Assembly: GCA_011799875.1 (NCBI GenBank)
Contig: CM022302.1
Location: forward strand, 198,940,086 to 199,004,085
Source: Thinopyrum elongatum
Taxonomy: Eukaryota; Streptophyta; Magnoliopsida; Poales; Poaceae
Direction of reading: 5' to 3'
DNA length: 64,000 nt
This document shows positions 34,483 to 47,590 of the stretch, piece by piece. The translations under genes were made by a program, and so were the position numbers. The stretch's first letter is position 1. Every line of letters begins with the position of its first letter. The notes beneath the pieces are model-generated. The model worked only from the letters and a program-made list of their open reading frames with translations. It searched no databases and had not been told where the DNA came from.

Positions 34483-34933
34483 AATGTTGGTAGTTCAGCT
34501 ACCAAATTCATTGATCAGTGAGGAGGAAAGCGGGCTAGAGGGGAACCCAAGGTGGGTCAGCGCCAAGTGGCTGCACTAAGAGAGACAAACTGAAGAGAAA
34601 AAAATACAAGAGAAAGCACTGAGCCTGGGTCGAACGGAATAGCCGCTCCTGCCAGATTCCACAGCTTGATTTCATCTCTCACTCTTTGTACAAAAACTTC
34701 CTGTCTCATGAACTCCTGTTGAAAGACTTCTGTTCCGCTCCCGCCATAGCTCCCAGGACATCAACTGGATCATGGATAGCGTTCCTTTCTTCGTCTCTTT
34801 TGTTGCTCTGCCGAAACAGCTTGAAAGCCAGTCTTTAATATTAGCCAATCCGTTCCATGATTCAGGCAGCAGCGCTGGCATGCGTGACAGGGTGGCGATT
34901 TTCTGCCAAGAATATCGAGACCAAGGGCATTCG
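34483..34933 (-). mobile_element. LINE 3' end (split by the Copia element)
   Basis: Read on the minus strand this is the C-terminus of a LINE ORF2 (LPESWNGLANIKDWLSSCF, then MSWELWRERN; W-rich) plus 3' UTR. It ends in a short T run on the plus strand (34483-34488), the complement of the LINE tail. The matching upstream part is at 40200-40443. The LINE is 5'-truncated; total retained length is about 0.7 kb. Confidence 0.75.
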
Positions 34934-35516
34934 TGTTAGAAATTTAGGGTTTGCGGTCTACCCCCTAATTCCTCTGCGCTTATCCGTGGTGCCGCTCACA
35001 ATTCGCATCTCTGAGGCTAGGGGGTAGGGACCTTCTTATACTGTCTTTCCAAAGAGTCCACCTCTTATACAGATATAAGATTCCTAGTTTTTCCACTAGT
35101 TTCCGGGATAGAATCCAGATCAAATTACCAACCACGATCATATTTGTCTGTTAACGGATTCTACCCGTTGTGTCCCCGGAGCACGCGCTTGTGAGCAACG
35201 CGCCATAATAGAGTGTAAATTCCTCTAATTATGTAGATCAACATTAGGGTTGTAATCTAACTATACGATCTAGCTCCTTCCAATCATCGGTGTACCCGGG
35301 TAGTTTTTCCAATATATATAGCATATTGTGTTCCACTGATAATCGACCAGCTTCCTTAAGCATATAGCTTAAGTACATTCCAACAAGTGATAATTCCATG
35401 ATAATCATGTAAAGTAATTCCATGCATAAATACATTTATAATTTCACAATGAGGTATTCCGGATATTAACAATTCCAAGTAATTTGAATATAGTTGTAGG
35501 ACACATAATTCCAACA
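34934..35516 (-). repeat. Left (3') LTR of the Copia element
   Basis: 583 bp, beginning TGTTAGAAATTTAGGG and ending ATAATTCCAACA on the plus strand; the termini form an imperfect TGTTRGAA inverted pair. Confidence 0.92.
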
Positions 35517-38500
35517 TCTCCCACTTGTCCAAAACGATCATTCAAATATCCATAAGCCCATAGTATTAACATGCTTACCAAATACCTCCTGAGTAAGAAG
35601 CTTAGTCAGGGGACTAGCAACCATATTAATACTAGGTAGAAAATCCAAAGAATATACCTTCCCTCAATATGTTTGCTTGTTGTGACACTTAAGATCTCTA
35701 GAGACCTTTAGTTTCCGCCAAATAATTCCAGCATACCTGTCCTCGGCGCCTCGAGTATTATTTCCTCGAGTGTAATTCCACCTTTATAGGCACCTTGAGT
35801 ATTTTTGTTTCCTCAAGTGAAATTCCGCATCAATTATTTCCAGTCACATATCAATAATTTGAATAATTCCACATTGAGTCAAAATATATGATAACCATGT
35901 TGAATAAAGTTTTGAAAACCACATAAATATCAATCCAATCAGTAAATGAAGTTCCATCAGTAACCATGTTTTGAAAGAAACTCCTGACTTCAATCAGTGA
36001 ACCTGCACCATATTAGTACTGGAAATAATAATTGAATATGCGTACCTGGACTTATTTCTCATCTCGCAGATATAGTAATACCTTCCTCAATGTGTTTACC
36101 TTTAATATAAATTCCGGAACAAGTGACAGGTTGCGATGCACTTTCCACAATCTTATATGATGTGTGAGATTCCCTTAGCTGCTCGTCATTCCTTCCACTA
36201 CTTGAATGCAGCATAAATTTCGAAAGTTAAGGTATGATTGTATAACGAAGATACAGTAAATTTCCAGTACCATTTATTATTCCACTTTTCTCAGTAGTTC
36301 AAATATAATTCCTCACTGAGTATGATTCCCTTTATCAAAGGTATTTTAACAGATTTGCGATTTTCCATAGAGAAACACTTCAAAATATTTTCTATGTATT
36401 TCCACTCGTAAAACATAGGATGTTTCAAATGTTCCTTTCATATGAAAGTTAAAAGATGACCAAGCTTTCACTTCCATCAATGTGACTTTATCATTGCAAA
36501 CAACAAAACAATATTAACATATACAATAATAATGCAAAATACTTTACACTTACATTTGTAGATGACCGCCTTGCTTCATTTAGAAAACCATATGACCTGC
36601 TATTCCATTGATGTGAAGCTTGTTATAAGACCATACATTAATATACTCAATTAGCAAACCATGTCTTTAGTTCCTCTTTCCCAAAATTCCAGGAGAGAGT
36701 TTCCACAAAGTATATTTCCCTTTGTGTGAATAATTGAATAACAAGAGTGACATTATAATATTCCAGTGAGCCAAATATCCTTACAAAAAAAACACTTCCA
36801 AACAATAGGCTTGCAGTTATTTGGTATGATATTAAGTTCCCAAAGTATGCTCTTCCTCATTTGAGTTTATTCCTTCCCTCAATTCTTCCACCCATAGTTG
36901 ACATTAAAAAAAAACTTAATGGGATTTAGTGATTCCTCTAAAATTTAGAGTGACATGCCCCAACAACACATAACTATTATCCAAACATGATATTCCAAGC
37001 TAATTCCTCCCACTTATCCTAAGCATGTCATGTTGGGAGTGTCACTTGTAGTTTCCTTGGGGTCAAGATTATATTCCAGTATGATTGTCAATAATTCCAC
37101 CCTTGATCATACAAATTATTGTGATCCTACTTTCCACCAGTTTTCCTCTTCCAGATAACAAAGGAAACACCCTTTGATCCACTAGAATAACGATGAAAAA
37201 ATTCCTGGTGTGCGCTTTGTAATAACTGAGAATTTCATGCCAAAATAGAAGATTTCCTCCCAGTCAAGTGATTGTACTAGATGGAGAATGATATCAACAA
37301 ATGACAGTATGCAATGCTTCCAAAGAAACAAGAGAGTATACAAGACATTCAATTCCTCCATTCAATTGTGGAGTGTTTGGTATATTATAATGGTGAATAG
37401 TTCCATGCTCTTTACATACAAACGATATATTCCTGAAGTGTACTTCCCCCACTAATCAGTTGTTAAAACTATGATATTATTTAATCAACTGATTTTCCAT
37501 TTTAGTATAACATGTGACCAGCACAATAAAACATTCTGACTTGTATTTTGAAATAGTATAAACATAACCATATCAAGTGCAATCATCAATGCTAAGACAA
37601 AATAAATAATCTGGCCTCTAGTGGGAGTGCAAAGAAAAATACCATAAGGCTACCAAAATAAATAATGATGTGAAGCTTTTTCTTTTCCCACCTTTGGAAA
37701 AAAAGGTGTATATAAACAAAAAATAGCATCATATGCGCTTCACAAGATACCATAGTCCTCCCACTAAAGTTTAGAATTCCAGAATCAATAAGCCTCTTGA
37801 TCCAGTTCCAAGATATGTGACCAAGTCGTTGATGATGTAGATAATAAGATTCCAAGCATGTGTTCCCATTGAAGGTATTCCTCCATGTGGAGTTATCTTC
37901 CCCAAATAAATAGTTTGGGTTGCCAACATTCATTGGACCATCAAAAAAGAAGAGGCCATTGTACAAAATTCCATAATGCACTAATTTTAACCATTGAGCA
38001 ATATTTCCACTCTTCCTTTTCCAAATAGTATGCCATAATCAATAAATTCCAAGAGGGAGCAATAAATTTAATCCCTTCTCATTGAAGTTAAATAATATGT
38101 CCTATAACAATAATAGTTTTCCTCCACGCGGGAGTTTTATGGCATAATTTCCAATTCAAAGTACACCATTTCCATTGAAATTGTTGCATGCCAATGAAGT
38201 CGCTATGGTATTCGAACAACAAATGATGTATATAAAACACCATAATCCAACTATTTGAAAAAATACCCACAAATAAATATATATAGTGCAAATATTATCA
38301 TTAGGCATACCGACAAATGAAGAGCAAGTTTCCTTGTCCTTGGAGTGACTCCTATCTTCCTCCATAAATAAGTGATGCTCAATAATAACACTTCTTTGAA
38401 ATCCCTTTCCAAGTTATGCATAATGTTCCGCACAATATTTCCACCATAGCAACTTTTCAGTGTGTAATCATTTTGCTTGGCGCAGTCCATCCACGCATTT

Positions 38501-39613
38501 TTGGTCCGGAGTCCTCCTAAATTTCTTCCAAGGAGTAGACATGTTTTCCTTGTTGTGACTTGCATGCAGTAGATTAGCAATCAAACAAGTTAAGAAATTA
38601 ATCAATAATCTAATAAAACAATTAAAAAATGCTAGGCAGCATATGAGTTCAGTATTCCTTTCCTGACAGCATGCATGTACATGTGCGCAGAATCATGTAG
38701 AATTCCTCCAAGGAGCCAGAAGTTTCCATGTATTATGTCGGTTTCCAGAATACGTCATCAAGTTCTAGTGCAGAAATTAGAATCGCGGAAGTCGTTTTGA
38801 TCCAATCTCCCTATAATTAGGTAGCAGCGGTAGCGTGCCTGCAGTTTCCGAGCAGCTAGCTCGTCCGGCTCGGCATGTCGTCGAGTGCAGATTTCGGAGC
38901 AACATCAACGTCATCAGGGCGGAGGATTTGGCGAGTACACGGACAAACGAAGCAGGCACCAACAGCGATGTCCATGTAAAAAACTAGCCTGATTTATTCC
39001 TGTACAACGCACACAATACGTAGCAACGCTGGGCTTGATTTCCGGTCCTTAATACACTTGAACATGCACGAATCTGACCAAGGTAGTAAAGAAAATTTTG
39101 TGTTCCAAGCATGTTCCCTCGATCCGTGCACAGAGGATAAACAATCTGCACAACTGGATGCTTCGATTGTTGATTGGTCCTTACGCAGAGAAAAAACAAG
39201 TCCATCACTGCTAATCCCATACGCGTACGCAAGATTTGAAACTTTCTTCCTTCAGCCGTGAAAAAATTGTACAAGCAAGATCGATTAGTAGTCCCCAATA
39301 CCTCAATTCCTCAATCGGCGTGAACTTATTAATGGTTGGCAGAAGAATCACCGATCCAGCAAAGAGCAGTATTCCTTGATCAATTAGTTCCTTCCTTCCG
39401 CGCCACGCGCGTGAATCACAGCGTGAACAGGAGCCCGATTACCTTCCTCAGCCGGCACAACTAAAAGTTCACCAAGGACTTGATCTCGCGAACAAATAGT
39501 ACGGACGCGGGCAGAAGTGATTGCACAACAGCGGAATCAGTTGCGGACGCCGGCGGCAGAGGTCCCGACGGACTAGGGTTAGGCCACGCGCCGAACCTTG
39601 CTCATGATACCAA
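35517..39613 (-). other. Copia interior with strand-biased TTCC words
   Basis: Coding potential is poor: only short open segments in the minus direction. In 35701-36300 I count 17 ttcc against 2 ggaa on the plus strand; two comparable AT-rich blocks elsewhere in the window hold about 2 ttcc. In the element's own direction the enriched word is GGAA. The 38780-39600 part is less AT-rich and lies just after the primer site, where a leader and gag start would be. Confidence 0.6.
37592..37981 (-). pseudogene. Copia pol remnant (GAG-pre-integrase region)
   Basis: The minus-strand frame contains CLESYYLHHQRLGHISWNWI followed by KRLIDSGILNFSGR, the spacing expected between protease and integrase core in Copia polyproteins (the H..RLGH motif). 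Downstream residues lose similarity and no integrase D,D,E set is seen. Non-functional. Confidence 0.6.
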
Positions 39614-40199
39614 TGTTAGAAATTTAGGGTTTGCGGTCAACCCCCTAATTCCTCTGCGCTTATCCGTGGTGCCGCTCACAATTCGCATCTCTGAGGCTAG
39701 GGGGTAGGGACCTTCTTATACTGTCTTTTCAAAGAGTCCACCTCTTATACAGATATAAGATTCCTAGTTTTTCCACTAGTTTCCGGGATAGAATCCAGAT
39801 CAAATTACCAACCACGATCATATTTGTCTGTTAACGGATTCTACCCATTGTGTCCCCGGAGCACGCGCTTGTGAGCAACGCGCCATAATAGAGTGTAAAT
39901 TCCTCTAATTATGTAGATCAACATTAGGGTTGTAATCTAACTATACGATCTAACTACTTCCAATCATCATCGGTGTACCCGGGTAGTTTTTCCAATATAT
40001 ATAGCATATTGTGTTCCACTGATAATCGACCAGCTTCCTTAAGCATATAGCTTAAGTACATTCCAACAAGTGATAATTCCATGATAATCATGTAAAGTAA
40101 TTCCATGCATAAATACATTTATAATTTCACAATGAGGTATTCTGGATATTAACAATTCCAAGTAATTTGAATATAGTTGTAGGACACATAATTCGAACA
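39614..40199 (-). repeat. Right (5') LTR of the Copia element
   Basis: 586 bp, nearly identical to the left LTR, with an extra atc within the run near 39965 and the end changed to attcgaaca. Confidence 0.92.
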
Positions 40200-40443
40200 A
40201 TTCGATCAGTAGGTGTGATGCTGTTTCAAGGTTTCGCTCGCAGAGGGGGCAGAAATAGTTATTTTCCCAGCCACGACGCAGCAGGGCGTTCGCTGTCAGA
40301 ACCTTGCCCAACATGGCAGTCCAAAGGAAGAAACGACATTTTCCGGGTGCCCACGCCGCCCATATTAGGTTGTATCCTTCCATTGGAATTGCACCCTCGA
40401 ACTGCAGCAAGTATGCCCAGTTGTTTGCTTTAGCTCCTCCTAG
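40200..40443 (-). mobile_element. LINE fragment with reverse-transcriptase zinc-binding domain
   Basis: Minus-strand frame NLIWAAWAPGKCRFFLWTAM, then LTANALLRRGW and CPLCERNLETASHLLIEC: the zf-RVT type region (W..P.K..FFLW; CPLC....E...HL). It continues into 34483-34933 once the Copia element is removed. Confidence 0.8.
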
Positions 40444-40446
40444 CCT

Positions 40447-41859
40447 GACATGTGGCAGTTAAAATGAATAGTTACTGCATGTGAACAGTGACACAATTGA
40501 CTAGTATCCGACTGCCAGTGAACAGTGTTCGTGGACAATGAACAATGATTATCAGTGAACATTATTTTTAGAAATAAGGCAAACACATTTAATAACGGTA
40601 TGAATGGTCATTCTCTGTGCAAAAAGTATTTTCATATGAAGAGTATTCTCAGAAAAAAATACAAATAATTTTTTTAAATGAGATTTTTATACATCAAAGA
40701 CAAGTGACCCTTCTATTAAGTTTGTGCACATTTTCACGCTGAGATGACATCTGAAAAGCTTGGTACAAATAAATAAAAAACGTCAAAGGGCACATTTTCA
40801 CGCTGAGATGACATCTGAAAAGCTTGGTACAAATAAATAAAAAACGTCAAAGTGTTAGCCATGGGATCTTGTATGACTGACACATGTCCAATTAAATTTC
40901 TGGTTCGCTCTTTGTTTTTTTAACACTATTTATTTCTGATTTTATACTGTGTTTAGACCACTGAAAAATAGCACTCTATAATGCTATAGCATTCTGAGTA
41001 ATGTCTCGCTAAATAAATCAGTGTATATGAGCGGCACGTGTTACCGACACGTGTCCAATTATTTTTCAGGTTCACTCTTTGTTTCTTTTAACACTGTTTA
41101 TTTTCGATTCTATAGTGTGTTTAGACCACTGAAAAAATATCACCCTATAGTGCTATAGCATTATGAGCAATGCCTCGCTAAATAAATCAGTATAAATGAG
41201 CAGCACGTGTGTTCGATTTCTCCTCTGATTCACTCTTGATTCTTTAACACAGTTAACTCCCGATTTTGTAGTGTGATTAGACCACTAAAAAAAGCACGCT
41301 ATAGCACCGCTAATAGCAAGCTATATCGTTTTGAGCAATTCCTCAAATAAATCAGTGTGTAATGTCTTGCTAATAGTGTATTTTAAAGGTAGCTCTATAA
41401 CAGACTAATTTTTTCATTGGTTTAGACTAGACTAGATGTTTCTCATGGACTCCAGAAACTGCACAGGTCCCCCCCTATCACTTTATCCTCTCGCATCGAT
41501 CTGGCGCAACCGCGTCTTCTTCTCTTCTTCCTCCTCCCGGTTCAAATCCACCCTTGCCTATGCATCAGAAGTGTTGACTCTCCTGTGGGCCCGGGGCTGC
41601 CTGACGTGTAGTGCGTGTGCATGGCAGCTAGGTCACGCATGGCAGCTCAGAGCACACGGGTGCATACAGAGGATGGTGCAGGTGCACGGCGTGCCGGTGG
41701 CCTCCGTTAGTGCGCAAAGGTGTTCGGTGGAATGCAGAGAGAAAAAGGCTATATAGACGATGACATGTGATCACTACATAAACACAACGGTCTACTCTAA
41801 TTATGTGAATATTAGTTGCCACACCATTACTTAAAGGGGGCTCTACCTGTCATTTTTCA
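40447..41859 (+). repeat. 1.43-kb repeat unit R, copy A
   Basis: It matches copy B at 46225-47573 over its length, starting acatgtggcagttaaaatg. Internal structure: a 64-bp tandem duplication (40727-40790 and 40791-40854; single in copy B) and three degenerate units of about 170 bp (gacac(a/g)tgtccaatta at 40880 and 41046; ctctataatgctatagcatt). The 3' part has an unsupported 106-codon frame at 41436. The copy ends in ctgtcatttttca, where a Helitron begins. Confidence 0.85.
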
Positions 41860-44800
41860 TATATACCAAAGTATTAAAGTGGCTAAGTTAGCCTGCCTGA
41901 GATGAATCCGCAGTGTAATTTGGGGCGTCACAGCGCATTGACGCGTGTAATTGATTTTCAACATTTAGTTCTGGTTTTACTGCTCTTTGGCGATCGATGG
42001 GAGTCGCTAGATATTTCTGTGCGTTCCAGGCTAATCCCGTGCCTTTCCAGAAAAATCTCAACGGTCGGTCGCCCACGTCCTCCTCCCACCGTCCCACCTC
42101 CCCGCCCCCACACCATCGGGACAGGCCGCGGGCGCACCGTTGATGTGTTCGGACCGGTCGCGCCGGCAACTCGGACTCCTGGCTCTGTATCTGATACAAT
42201 CGGGGGCGCTCATTTCTGCAGGTACTGCTCCTCCCTTCTCTGTGGACCATTCCCTTTCTCTCTGTAGAGTTGGCGAGCACTGAGGATGGAGAACAGGAAG
42301 CACCCACAGTGGGGCTTGGCGAGTGCGTATGCAGAATGGCGAGGCTGATCTGGCCACCCTTTCTCTCCTTTGCTCTCAATGTTTCTTTTGATGGTGGTCA
42401 AATGAGGTTCTTGATTTAGTCATTTAAATGCAGTGCCAAACTCATACAGTAGCTACGGTTCTAGCAAATTACAGGTTTCATGTGGTTTCAGTGTTTGTGT
42501 TTTTTGTTTTTCAGGAGTAGCGATGGCGATAGTTCTCTGTATGTATGATTAATGATTTGGTGCTACAATTGACAGGAGTCGGCGAACATTGTTGACCCCG
42601 TTTATGAACATAATTCTTCACTGAATGAACCAGTGGTTCTAGAGCACTCGATTGGGCAGTAAAAAGAGTAGATGCTTCGTCATTTGTCCAAGTTCATGGC
42701 TGGGTAGTGGGTACTCCCGCGCAAATTTTAGAGAACCTAGATGAATGAATGGGCTGAGTCAAATCACCCTGTTCTGTTTGTTCAGTGTACATGTGATTGT
42801 GCATTTTCAATCAACGTCTGAAGCAGGGTACGTGTGCGAAGATTCTTCCCTTTCTACTTTGTTTACAAGATGTGTTATTCCTGATAGTGATACCCACGAG
42901 TAGAACAATCAGTACCTAACAACTAATATCTACAGAGTCTGGCTTATCTTTCTTTCATAAATGGCACTTCCAGGTCAATGTTTACAGATTCATTTTCTAT
43001 CAATAATCAAGTTATCATATGATGTATAGTAATATAAAATTAAGTAATGATGATAAAAAGATCTTTTGAGCCATCCCTAACAATAATGTGTAAACTGAAA
43101 ATGGTGGGCGTCTTTTGCAGTTCTGCTTTTTTTTCTTTTTGGTTGTTGCGTCCCTCTTAATGAAGTACAAGCATTGAGTATATTTACTCTTATCAGTTAG
43201 TCTAGACAGCTAAACATGTCTTCAAACAGATAAACATGGCTTCATTTTGGCGGCCACTCAATCTACACTGGCATGGAAAGGCCCCACTTCTCTTCTGAGG
43301 AGTGGTATGTTCTCTTCATCTTTCTCTCTGTGTACTACTACTGCCCAGCAGCTGCACCAAAACGAGATGATTTATTGCAATTGCATAAATTATTTTTGTC
43401 CCTCCCTTACTAATTATAGTCCCTTTTACGTTCTTTTTTTCTGCGTCTCTTATTTACCCGGTGAACCTGCCTGAACTTAGAGAAGATTTTCAGTAGCCAA
43501 CTTAGAAAATTTACACTCTACCTGTTCTTGCTATATCCATAAATCATCATGTTACCTATTTGATTTCATGTCAAGGGTAGGTAATTCATGCCATATTAAC
43601 ATGGATTCAGTGAGACTTTGGTAGTTAGTATTAGTTTGTCAAACTTTCATATTTGATGTGACCAAAATATGTACTGTAGTGAAGCCATTAGTCTAAATCT
43701 AATTGTAGATGTAGCGCTTTTATTCATACAAATTATTCCCAAAAGTCATTAAAACTATTGGAGTTTTCAGGTTAAATTCGAATGCTGCACCAAACACATT
43801 CATCTATTTGTAGACACCATACAACACAAGTTTTCCTATGATTTACAGGCATGCTAACTTGGATATCTATTTCAGTCACTAGGTCGTTCACTAACATTCC
43901 AGTTCCTGAGGTAGCAGCCATACGACAGAGGTAGCAAGTCATTCATCATTTTCATCTTTAGCTGTATCACTGCCATGCAAAGCCTACAAAAAAGGGCAAC
44001 CCGGTGCATGTAAAGCCTACACTCTAATATATTGTTGTTTTAACTATCACTATGCTTGCTGAACTGCAACCCAATGATATCATGATGCAACATGGTTCCC
44101 ATAATTGTTACTTCCTATTTTTTTTTCTTTTGTATTCTGCAGTATTAATAATACATCTATACATGTTTTGCCCCACTATAGCACGAAAGATATAAGCTGA
44201 AAAATGACTTATTATCAGGATTCAGATTACAGAAATCGTCTTCACAAGAGGCGGTACATGAGCTGTAAGCATTCGCCGGATAAATGGACGAGCATAAGGC
44301 GCACATACAACCTCTCTAGATGCTTAGTGGGCCTCTCCATCGTTTCTAGGAATTTTCAGCAAATGCTCCTTCTCTCTATACTGATTGGCAACCATCTTGC
44401 TAGGATTCAATTTTTTCCAATACAAATTCACATGTTTGCTAAATCACTTAGTCCCCGTAGTAAACATGTGTAGCTTGATTTTGAATTATGCTTTGAACAC
44501 AAAGTTCATTAACGCTCCATTGCCCATGTATGCTATTCTTGCTTGGACCAGGGTTTCATACCTTTCAAATTAAATTTTAGTTTGATGTTCAGTTATTTAC
44601 ATGTTTATAGAATACCATCTTCCATGAAAAATGCTAGCTAACCTACTTTTCGGTGCTAAGTTTGATGATAAGGTTATCTGCATAAATATCAATCAATTCA
44701 TATGTCAGAGCATGATATGATTTCTATATCCCTGATCAGTGACAAGTGCTTGACAAGGTGTTCTACGCCATTTTTTTTTGTGAGCCTGACAAAAACTTAG

Positions 44801-46206
44801 TCTTCATCATTTTATCCAAGTTTGAGGTGTATGGGCAAACATTAGTTCCGAATGCTTTTTACCACATGATCTCTTATAGTTTGTGGTTAGGCGACGATGT
44901 CATAAAGCTTGCAGTCTGGTGATTGAAGGCCATTCCTTCTGCATTATATTTCTTAGATTAAGAGTACTAGCATGCGGCTGCACAAGCATAAATAAGAAGG
45001 TACTAGAGTAACCATCATATATAGAAAGATGTAATATTAGCCAGGCCCTACACATCAAATATATATAAGATGCTAATTGTCATGTGACTTCTCCATTATA
45101 CTTTCATATAGCAGGTTGCTCTCATTTCTCAGCAAGACACCAACTTTTACTTTACACACAATTCAGCTGGATGCTTACTTTTACCTCTTCTCTCTTACAG
45201 GATTATTGGTTCATTTTGTTTTGCACTTCATAAAATTGGAATAATTGCTTTCTACACATGTTCTCTATCAGGACATCATAAATGTGTGAATGTATAATAA
45301 TCCAGGGCTACGGAACGGTAGTGATATAATTTTTACTCAGCTTTTCATCAATGTCAGCTATTGTATTTATACATAGAAAAAACACGAATTCTTAAAATAC
45401 ACTGACATATTCCACGGTCTAATTTACTATGTTTGGGGGTTGTATCTAAGATTTTAAATTGCCAATTTAGGCTCATGTGTTTACCATAGCTCCTTCCCCT
45501 GTTCCTGTCATTATCAAGTGTATATGTTAATTCAACATTTTATGAAGGCTTACCTGAATTCATGCATATCTATTTTCTATAATTACACTTTGTTCTGTTT
45601 TGGAAGTGTTCATCAGGTAAAAGCAAATTCTGTTATTTCGTACGGCAGCTATTTTTTCCCCTTCTACTAGATAATGGATCATCAACTGATATGTTTTCTG
45701 ATCTGTTATGTTATAAAAGAATTTGATTCAAATGGAGAGCAGCTTCTGGCAACTTGACTACAGTCACTTTATTGTAGTACTACATGTTTTGGTTGGCAAT
45801 TGTGTAAAACAACTGAAGTTGTAGATTTTGTTTACCAGCCTTGGACCTTCCTGTTGTGTACCAATATTCTATAAATGTTATGCCCGTTAAAAGCTCATCT
45901 ATGTTGTCCAAGCTGCAGCATTAGCATATGACGGTAATCGTTTGCGCCGGAGCCATGGTCCACTACAGCAAGATACTCCAGTTTTCTTCTTTTTTCCTGC
46001 CCCTTTTCCAGTGAACTCTATAGAGAAGCATACTCATGCTTACAAAAAAGTTGGAAAAGTCCAAATAATTCTGAAATGCAAGGATCAACTGCCTGGAACT
46101 GCTAGGTAAATCCAAGCCACTGCCTTTTGTCTTCCATAAAAACAAAGAACAGACATACACGGGCTTCCTCATGGGCGCGGCGTGCCGGCGCGCCTTTGCC
46201 TGCTAG
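41860..46206 (+). mobile_element. Helitron-like non-autonomous element
   Basis: The 3' end has the hallmarks: a GC hairpin (ggcgcg/cgcgcc arms within 46174-46194), an 8-base spacer, then CTAG at 46203-46206 followed by host T. Comparison with R copies B and C shows the empty site ttttca/tgtcaaa, that is, insertion between A and T with no target duplication. The 5' end reads TATATACCAAAG, lacking the usual TC. No Rep or helicase is encoded. A GC-rich promoter/exon-like piece at about 41990-42260 may be captured gene sequence; the rest is AT-rich. Confidence 0.75.
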
Positions 46207-46224
46207 TGTCAAATTAAAGCGGCT

Positions 46225-47590
46225 AAACATGTGGCAGTTAAAATGAATAGTTACTGCATGCAAACAGTGACAACAATTGATTAGTATCTGACTGCCAGTG
46301 AACAGTGTTCGTGAACAATGAATAATGATTATCAGTGAACATTATTTTTAGAAATAAGGCAAACACATTTAATAACGTTATGAATGGTCATTCTCTGTGC
46401 AAAAAGTATTTTCATATGAAGAGTATTCTCAGAAAAAATACAAACAATTTTTTTAAATGAGATTTTTATACATCAAAGACAAGTGACCCTTCTATTAAGT
46501 TTGTGCACATTTTCACGCTGAGATGACATCTGAAAAGCTTGGTACAAATAAATAAAAAACATCAAAGTGTTAGCCATGGGGTCTTGTATGACTGACACAT
46601 GTCCAATTAAATTTCTGGTTCACTCTTTGTTTCTTTAACACTATTTATTTTCGATTTTATAGTGTGTTTAGACCACTGAAAAATAGCACTATATAAAGTT
46701 ATAGCATTCTGAGTAATGTCTCGCTAAATAAATTAGTGTATATGAGCGGCACGTGTTACCGACACGTGTCCAATTATTTTTCGGGTTCACTCTTTGTTTC
46801 TTTAACACTGTTTATTTCCGATTTTATAGTGTGTTTAGACCACTGAAAAAATATCACCCTATAGTGCTATAGCATTATGCGCAATGCCTCGCTAAATAAA
46901 TCAGTATAAATGAGCAGCACGTGTGTTCGATTTCTCCTCTGATTCACTCTTGATTCTTTAACACAGTTAACTCCCGATTTTGTTGTGTGATTAGACCACT
47001 AAAAAAGCACGCTATAGCACCGCTAATAGCAAGCTATATCGTTTTGAGCAATTCCTCAAATAAATCAGTGTGTAATGTCTTGCTAATAGTGTATTTTAAA
47101 GGTAGCGCTATAACAGACTAATTTTTTCATTAGTTTAGACTAGACTAGATGTTTCTCATGGACTCCAGAAACTGCACAGGTCCCACCCTATCACTTTATC
47201 CTCTCGCATCGATCTGGCGCAACCGCGTCTTCTTCTCTTCTTCCTTCTCCCGGTTCAAATCCACCCATGCCTATGCATTAGAAGTGTCGACTCTCCCGTG
47301 GGCCCGGGGCTGCCTGACGTATAGTGCGTGTGCATGGCAGCTAGGTCACGCATGGCGGCTCAGAGCACACGGGTGCATGCAGAGGATGGTGCAGGTGCAC
47401 GGCGTGCCGGTGGCCTCCGTTAGTGCGCATAAGGTGTTCGATGGAATGCAGAGAGAAAAAGGGTATATAGACGATGACATGTGTCACTACATAAACACAA
47501 CGGTCTACTCTAATTGTGTGAATATTAGTTGTCACACCATTATTTACAGTGGGCTCTACCTGTCATTTTTCATGTCAAAACGCGTTCAAA
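46225..47590 (+). repeat. 1.43-kb repeat unit R, copy B
   Basis: Direct repeat of copy A with single copies of the 64-bp block and three units of about 170 bp (46597 and 46762 mark two starts). Taking out the Helitron, copies A and B lie head to tail with a period of about 1430 bp. A frame from 47149 runs to 47742 (197 codons) past the repeat end, but only its first 100 codons have a counterpart in copy A and no domain is visible. Confidence 0.85.

Larger units (their letters stand above)
34934..40199 (-). mobile_element. Copia-type LTR retrotransposon inserted in a LINE
   Basis: LTRs lie at 34934-35516 and 39614-40199, with the target duplication attcg at 34929-34933 and 40200-40204. The minus-strand direction is fixed by an initiator-Met-type primer site, the complement of ctcatgataccaa at about 39600-39613 beside the right LTR, and by a purine tract (complement of tctcccacttgtcc) beside the left LTR. 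The 4.1-kb interior has a decayed GAG-pre-integrase region (about 37592-37981; LGHISWNWIKRLIDSGIL) and no long ORF. The LTRs differ by about eight substitutions and one 3-bp indel (about 1.3%), so the insertion is younger than the Gypsy element in the F-box gene. Confidence 0.88.

Noticed and set aside
41436..41756. 106-codon frame in unit R, copy A
   Set aside because: Its counterpart in copy B diverges in frame after about 100 codons, and no domain is seen.
40447..47590. R copies A and B read as LTRs of one retrotransposon
   Set aside because: Copies B and C continue past the supposed CA end with the same gtcaaaacgcg, and the 4.35 kb between A and B ends in a Helitron hairpin plus CTAG, with no primer site or polypurine tract.
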